Positions 58,591-64,000 of a stretch of DNA of 64,000 nucleotides are shown here, piece after piece. The DNA is taken from the NCBI RefSeq assembly GCF_002776525.5, contig NC_045441.1:122555655-122619654 (forward strand). Reading direction: 5' to 3'. Within the stretch, counting starts at the first letter, position 1; each line of letters starts with the position of its first letter. Position numbers and translations under genes: made by a program. The notes beneath the pieces were generated by a model. The model ran no database searches, was not told the origin of the DNA, and saw only the letters and a program-made list of their open reading frames with translations. The stretch is from Piliocolobus tephrosceles. Lineage: Eukaryota; Chordata; Mammalia; Primates; Cercopithecidae.

Positions 58591-59230
58591 AGGAGTGTTG
58601 TACAGCAGAGGAAACGGGAGACATCCTCTGAATAACTGTTATTTCAAGAGGCTGGGTATAGGCAGAATTAAAGAAGGTAGAAGTGGAGAGAGGATTTCAA
58701 GAAAATAGCAAGGTGGTTTCAATTTGAGAGACATTAGATGAATCATGTAATGAGGATTTGGGGTGGTTATGGACTTGTAGCACCATCAGCAGCATATGAG
58801 CTGATATATGATTAGTAGGACTGAAAAAAATGTCAAGGAAGAGGAGGAAAGGAGACTCATGGTATGGAACAGATTAAGGACTTATTTACAGATCCACTGA
58901 AGGAACACATTTGAAATTCTCCAGTTCTTCAAGTTGGTACTCATGATTAAAAGAATTAAGAAGTCAGTTTTGAGAACTAACAGTAAAGCAATTGATCACC
59001 TGACTGGTGTTTTGATGTGAAGCAGAGTTAAAGGGATAAAATCTGTATGATGGGAGATCAGGAAGGCAACAGTGGTGCATTCATGCACAGCCAACACTCA
59101 AGTATTTGAGTATTGTCCTGGGGAGCCACGGAGGATATGGTTTTTGTGTTTTAAGGGAATCCTAGTCTGATTGGCAGAGGGATAACATCAAAGGCCAACC
59201 TAAATGGAAGACAGCAAATGTTGGTGTGTC
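58591..59230. other. Intronic sequence, possibly an old purine-rich repeat
   Basis: gaagtggagagaggatttca and neighbouring purine-rich text could be an old interspersed repeat; family not identified. Confidence 0.35.
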
Positions 59231-59234
59231 AAAT

Positions 59235-59830
59235 GAATGTTAGTGCTGTTTGAAGTGTGAATCCCAGATCCCAGGCCCCAATCCAAACCGACTCTTATTA
59301 TTTTCCTATGGCTGCCTACAAATTACCACAAACTTAGTGATTTAAAATGGCACACACTTATTATCTCACAGTTTCGGTGGGTCAGGAGTCTGGGATGCTA
59401 AGATGGTTCCTCTGCTTCGGGGTCTGTCACCATGCTGCAGTCAAGGTGTTAGCCAGTGCTGGGTTCACCTCAGAGACTCAACTGAGGAAGAGTCTGCTTC
59501 TAAGCTCCAGTTGTTGGCTGAGTTCTTTTCCTTGCCACTCCAGGTTCATGACAACTTGCTTCTTCAAAGCCAGCAGTGGGGTTGGTGGAAGGGGTTCTAC
59601 TAGCTTCAGAGTCTTGTATAGTGTCAAGTGACAGCCTATCATCTTTGCCATATTCTGTTGGTTAAAAGCAAGTCACAGTTCCCTCCCACACCAAAGGGCA
59701 GGTAAACACACAAAAGCATGGACAGTAGGAGGTAGGGATCATGGGGTCACTGTAAAGTCTTGTCTGTGGCAACTGCTGAATCAGAATCTACATTTCAGCG
59801 ACACTCCTTAGACGATTACATTTTAAGAAA
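59235..59830 (+). repeat. MER5/MER20-like Charlie fossil interrupted by an LTR-like repeat
   Basis: Left part 59235-59290 (gctgtttgaagtgtgaatcc, cagatcccaggccccaatcc) and right part 59773-59830 (ctgaatcagaatctacattt, aagaaacttttacagatggt) together look like one short Charlie element. The middle belongs to a different repeat, listed next. Confidence 0.5.
59298..59768 (-). repeat. Old LTR-like repeat, same family type as at 23804
   Basis: ttattttcctatggctgcct, aaattaccacaaacttagtg, atttaaaatggcacacactt, ctcacagtttcggtgggtca, then near the end atattctgttggttaaaagc and aagtcacagttccctcccac. Family tentatively ERVL/MaLR-like. It is bracketed by the two halves of a Charlie element. Confidence 0.5.
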
Positions 59831-60149
59831 CTTTTACAGATGGTAGGTGCCAAAGAAGGTTGATTTAGAGGGAGAAGAAAGTTCTTTGGGCTTGACCTGG
59901 CCAGGTGAATTGTTTTATGGTCAGCAAAATAATTTGTTATGTAAAAGCTTATTCACATCAGGGAATTTTTGGTATTCTTTCTCCCTGCCACTTCTGCTTG
60001 AGTATAGTGTTTTTCATGTTTGTAGTGCTGTTGAACTCCCTGAGAGAGTTTGTAATATCCTAACTCGGGCTTAAAAAAAAAAAATGTTGTTCCTTTGTCT
60101 TTTACTATTCCATTTTGGTGGTAGGGGTTGGTGTAAAGTAATGGACATG

Positions 60150-60330
60150 TTCTGCCCTAATAGCAGAACTATCTTGGGAAAGACATTGAACTATCCTTAG
60201 CATCAATTCTTTTATATGTAAGTTCTGTCATTCTCCTCTTACAGGGCCGTTGCGTGAATTGAATGAGTTAAAGAAGTGAAAGTTCTTGGTAAAGTGTAAA
60301 GGATTATATAATGTTGTAGTGGACTGTTTT
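60150..60330 (+). repeat. MIR-like fragment
   Basis: ttgggaaagacattgaacta, atgtaagttctgtcattctc and gaattgaatgagttaaagaa follow the MIR core weakly. Confidence 0.45.
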
Positions 60331-62295
60331 TGTTGTATTGCCTTATTCACAGGGCTGCCCCCTTCCTACCAATAGTAGTGTGTACCCAAAAATCATGATT
60401 GTTCCTTGAATTAGTCTGATGACAGTCCTTCAGGGAAGCCATGGATGGCTGATCCAAACTGGGTCACACAGATTCTCCGTCTTGGGAATTTGGATTTGGG
60501 ACCAAATTATGACAGTTGAGTCCTTGCTGATCTAACGTAAAGAGATTAGAAACCGAGGAAGCTGTGGTACAGCTGACTTCTACTATATGAGTGGCAGAGA
60601 ATGCTCCTTGCAGAGGACAGAGGGAGCTCAGATCTGAAGAGAGAAGAAAAGTTATGGAGAAAGAGGGCTTACTGCTGGGGACCAGTCTGCTTTTCATTTC
60701 CTGCTTGCTTTTCTGGGTCCTGGCAGCATTTTTGCCTTTAAGTTGTATAACACATAACTCTAAATCTAGGTATTAGTAATAATTTTCCCTCTTTTGTTCA
60801 AGCTGTTTTGAGTTGTTTTCTGTTGCTTTCAACTAGAGAGCTGAAATGTGAGCCAGTAAGTGTGTACTTAAAATTTTTTAAAAATCTCCTGACTACTCAT
60901 TTATTTCCCCCCCCCCAGTGCCTACATAATTTGTTTTTAAAGGCCAATTATATTTCTTCATTCATTGAATAGTGATTGAGCAGTTTTTCAGGATATTTTA
61001 GAAATACCAAAATGAAGAATATGATCCTTGCCCTGAAACAGTTTTTTAATTTACTAAGAGAAATGGACATTTAAATGACAACCTATAATACCAGGCAGAA
61101 TAAAGAAATAAGAGCTATGTGCAATTCATTTGTGGTAATTTTTATGTTATGCCCAGTAACCTTATTGAAGGTCATTAAAAATTTCATTTTTTGCAAAGAA
61201 TTGAGCCCTTTGTCCCTGATTGATGATAAGGTCCTGACATGCTTTTGGACCCATCATTTTTGCTTGTGTCTCTGAACATTGGAAGTAGGCTGGGCAGTCT
61301 GGCCTATATACCTTTCTTTATTAAGTAGGCAGAGGACAATACACTGAGGTAGGCAAAACTGAAAACAAAACAGAAGTTCAAATCGGAGATTTAAAAAAAA
61401 ACTTGCTTAGTAAAGTTGTTGATTTCTTGATTAAGTCATCCTTTAGCTCTAGGTGATTTTCATGTTTAAGGTTGGTTTTAGAGGTTTTGTTTTCCTTATA
61501 GCTGTATCATGTATAAAAAGGGTACTTATATATCTTATATTATACAATAAAGAGGGTACTGATATTGCTTGCATTGCTTAATAAAAAGGGTGCCTAACGT
61601 AAGAGTTCTGTGTTTCCTGTAGTTTGCATTACATAATAAAATCGGTGCTTAAATTAGATGGGAGCCAGTGAAATTATAGTCAAACTGCATGAAGCTGATT
61701 TTAGAACCACATTTTCTTAACATGGAGGTTATGTAGGTTACGTGTTTTACTGGCTCATGCAGCTCTTCAAAATGACCCAGTTCAGAATGACATTCAACTT
61801 AGAGCTGATTGAAATGGGCATTGGTGGAAAATCCCTTGGGGATTTATGGAGCAATTAAAAAAAAAAAAAAAAAAACTAGGAATCTCATTCTTTTTAATAA
61901 TAGAAAAAAAATCTGTAGTTAGAATTTTAGAGAAGTATGTGAAGCTTTTATCTTACTGCAGAAATTGTGGGAAATGCTTACTTTTTAAAAGGAGAAAGGG
62001 AAAGAATCTCATGTTGAAAATTATCACTAGGTAAAGTAATAGAATTAACGGAGCAATCCAAAATGAGCTAAATAAGTTTCTTTGTGAGAATTCTTTTAGA
62101 GATTAATTCTAGAATTCTTCTAGAGGCTTCATAATATATAGTAAAACTAATATTGCTGCTTAGATATTCTATGTCATCTTTTGTCCTCACTTTAGGTAAG
62201 CCATATGTAAACCATAGCACCCTTTATCTTACTTTACATCACTTTGCTCATTTGGTGATTGTGTAGGTGTGAGTATGTGCACATGTGTAGACTTT
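60331..62295. other. Intronic sequence with a degenerate 34-bp tandem repeat
   Basis: No gene. Contains a C-run at 60907-60918, the tandem repeat at 61513-61646 (listed separately) and an A19 run near 61857-61875. Confidence 0.45.
61513..61646 (+). repeat. Degenerate 34-bp tandem repeat
   Basis: The word ataaaaagggtacttatata starts at 61513. Related starts follow at 61547 (ataaagagggtactgat) and 61581 (ataaaaagggtgcctaa), exactly 34 bp apart each time. A weaker fourth starts at 61636 (ataaaatcggtgcttaa). Confidence 0.75.
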
Positions 62296-62299
62296 TGTC

Positions 62300-62430
62300 A
62301 GTTTCCTTCCTGCTAAATTTTAAGCTCATTGAAAGTAAGAACCATGTGATTAGCTTATTATTATGTACCCCGTACCTAGTGCTGTTCTTGGACATAATAG
62401 GTGTTTAGTAACTACTAAATGAATAAATGA
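62300..62430 (+). repeat. L2 LINE 3' end, sense
   Basis: ttttaagctcattgaaagta, ctagtgctgttcttggacat, aataggtgtttagtaactac then aaatgaataaatgaa is the typical L2 3' terminus. Confidence 0.75.
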
Positions 62431-63104
62431 ATATTTCTCATAACCTTGTACCCCACAAGCATTACTCATAAAAAGATATGCCTGGAATATTTAGAGGTAA
62501 CATTATGTTTAGAGTCATAATATTGTATATTCGATGTAAGGTTTAGCACTATGAATAGAGTCAGTCAACAATCCCTAAAAATGTGATCAGCTTAACTCTT
62601 GTTTCTTATATTCTCTCAGAGAGAAGCTAAACTTAAGAAAAGAGAGAGGGAAATCAGTAGATGGGACATTTAAAATCTTTAGCCTGTAACTTGACAAATG
62701 ACTACCAAAATTCTCTAGAGGCAAAGCCTCTAGAAAGTCGGTTGGCTAGCACACAGAAAACGTTAAGGGAGTTCCCAAAGCTTCAGACTATATTAGTGAT
62801 GGCAACCAGTTCAGCGAGGAAACAGCAGTGTTTTCCTAGGGCCAGAGCTCAGGATGGGGAGACACTGCCATGGTACCCTGTGGGGGAAGGCATGGGCTCC
62901 ATGGACTCCAGTTACAGTTGGCAGGGAGAAGAACTTTAAAGACAGTGAGCTGAGCAGCCATGGAAGCTTCAGGGGATAGGGAGATGTTGGTAGGGAGTTG
63001 CTTTTTCAAGGGAGGACAGAATTTAGAAGTCGGTAGTCTGGGGAATGTAAACCAAAAATAAAATTCTGAGGCCCCCAGTCATTTGAATGGACTTCCTCCT
63101 CAGC
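62431..63104. other. Intronic sequence, nothing recognised
   Basis: Unclassified. A 92-codon plus-strand frame at 62661-62939 has no recognisable domain and is treated as chance. Confidence 0.4.
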
Positions 63105-63426
63105 CAAGACACTCTTTTTTGTTTGTTTGAGACGGAGTCTCGCTCGCTTTGTCACCTAGGCTGGAGTGCAGTGGCGCAATCTTAGGCTCACTGCAACCTC
63201 TGCCTACTGGGTTCAAGCAATTCTCCTGTCTCAGCCTCCTGAGTAGCTGGGATTACAGGTGCACGCTGCCACACCCGGCTAACTTTTTGTGTTTTAGTAG
63301 AGACGGGGTATTACCATGTTGCCCAGGCTGGTCTCGAACTCCTAAGCTCAGGCAATCCATGTGCCTCAGTGTCCTAAAGTGCTGGGATTACAGGTGTGAG
63401 CCATCACGTCTGGCTCAATACACTCA
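63105..63426 (-). mobile_element. Alu SINE, antisense, with target duplication
   Basis: Alu at 63115-63416 (gagacggagtctcgctcgct to ggtgtgagccatcacgtctg). Flanks caagacactc (63105-63114) and caatacactc (63417-63426) are the duplication with one change. Confidence 0.92.
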
Positions 63427-63429
63427 ACA

Positions 63430-63960
63430 TTTAATCTGAAAGACTGGCTTAGGTCATGATGGGAACATGGGCAGTTGGACATGCCCCATTATACCTCTCT
63501 AGCATTAGCATCAACACAGACTTTAAGTCTGAGGAGAAACATTTTACAGCCTATTCTGTGAAGCCTACTACCTGAAGGCTTCCTCTGCAAATAAGAGCTT
63601 TGATCTCCACAGCCCTTTCTCTTAACCCAGCCATTCCTTTCTCTTGATCCCAGGTCTTTAGCTAAACTCAACCAGTTGTCAACCAGAAAAATTTTAAAAT
63701 CTACCTATAATCTGGAACACCCTGCTTTGAGGTGTCCCACCTTTCTGGACCAGACCATTATATTTCCTAAATGTATTTGATTGATGTCTCATGCCTCCCT
63801 GAAATGTATAAAACCAAACTGCACCTCAACCATGTTGGGCACATGTTCTCAGGATCTCCTGAGGGTTGTGCCATGGGCCATGGTCACTAATATTTGACTC
63901 AGAATATATCTCTTCAAATATTTTACAGAGTTTGACTCTTTTTATCTACAGGAAGGAGAT
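63430..63960 (+). repeat. MER39-like ERV LTR, sense
   Basis: Internal words match an ERV1-type LTR that I associate with MER39: cattttacagcctattctgt, gaaggcttcctctgcaaata, cacagccctttctcttaacc, tgtctcatgcctccctgaaa, gtataaaaccaaactgcacc (a TATA-type core) and ttctcaggatctcctgaggg. No internal retroviral sequence is visible before the edge. Boundaries approximate; a dead fossil. Confidence 0.7.
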
Positions 63961-64000
63961 ATGAACACCCCTTTCCCGTAGATGTTTTCTGTTTGTGGTG

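Larger units (their letters stand above)
4695..64000 (+). other. EXOC4: EXOC4 intron downstream of the exon (partial, runs off the window)
   Basis: From the donor at 4695 to the right edge no stretch encodes the residues that should follow in EXOC4, and no long host-like open frame is present. The only long open frames belong to L1. The interval is therefore read as a single intron of at least 59.3 kb, consistent with EXOC4 being a very large gene with long introns. Bases 1-4519 are likewise the end of the preceding intron. Confidence 0.85.

Noticed and set aside
61857..61875. A19 run as a retrocopy tail
   Set aside because: The sequence upstream is unique intron without similarity to a known mRNA, and no flanking duplication was found.
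62661..62939. 92-codon plus-strand frame
   Set aside because: No recognisable domain, no promoter and chance-level length for a 64-kb intron.
4695..64000. Search for the next EXOC4 exon
   Set aside because: No frame encodes the residues expected after this exon (starting MLLTEYLDMKN), so the next exon is taken to lie outside the window.
1..64000. CRISPR array, prophage, bacterial operon or toxin system
   Set aside because: The window is plainly a primate intron: Alu, L1PA and MaLR elements throughout. The tandem repeats present have no spacer structure.

Overview
The window is primate nuclear DNA, almost certainly human or a close ape: AluY, AluS and AluJ copies, L1PA elements, MaLR LTRs, MIR, L2 and Charlie/Tigger fossils all occur at mammalian-intron density. 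The only coding exon of a host gene that I can support is at 4520-4694 on the plus strand. Its 58 complete codons match the exocyst subunit EXOC4 (SEC8), and it has clean AG/GT splice sites. Everything after it (about 59 kb) and before it (about 4.5 kb) reads as intron. I found no second EXOC4 exon, no promoter-like CpG island, no tRNA, rRNA or snRNA gene and no CRISPR array.

Layout. Positions 1-4.5 kb hold an old antisense L1M fragment and MIR pieces, then the exon. From 4.9 to 9.4 kb there is an AluS, an Alu, and an old sense-strand L1 broken by three later insertions (a young L1 3' end, an AluY at nearly the same site, and an antisense L1 3'UTR piece). From 12.73 to 22.09 kb lies the main landmark: a 9.3-kb composite of two L1PA elements, both antisense to EXOC4 and joined head to tail. 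One 12-bp target-site duplication brackets the whole block. The left member is structurally full length, with an uninterrupted 338-codon ORF1 and a frameshifted ORF2. The right member has only the 5' part of L1 and carries an AluY inside its ORF2.

From 22 to 35 kb there is mostly unique intron, plus an LTR-like repeat, three LINE/Alu clusters, a THE1/MST LTR containing a nested 1-kb L1, L3/CR1- and L2-like fossils and an MLT1A-type solo LTR. From 35 to 48 kb come a 68-bp tandem duplication that repeats a splice-acceptor-like motif, several MIR/L2/Charlie fossils, a dense Alu cluster, a MER2-like transposon, an ERV-type LTR candidate and a G-rich GAT/GGT minisatellite with a 90-110-bp higher-order unit. 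From 48 to 64 kb there is mostly unique sequence, with tail-to-tail old L1 fragments at 53.6-55.2 kb, short tandem repeats at 57.0 and 61.5 kb, a nested MER20/LTR-like pair at 59.2-59.8 kb, an antisense Alu and a MER39-like LTR at the right edge.

There is no operon or multi-gene system here. The possible biological interplay is between the EXOC4 pre-mRNA and its intronic insertions: the large L1s are antisense to the gene, and their antisense promoters, if active, would fire in the EXOC4 direction. The best candidates for a second look are the composite L1 and the duplicated cryptic acceptor. Repeat family names below were assigned by recognising sequence from memory, without a library search; subfamily names are therefore tentative.
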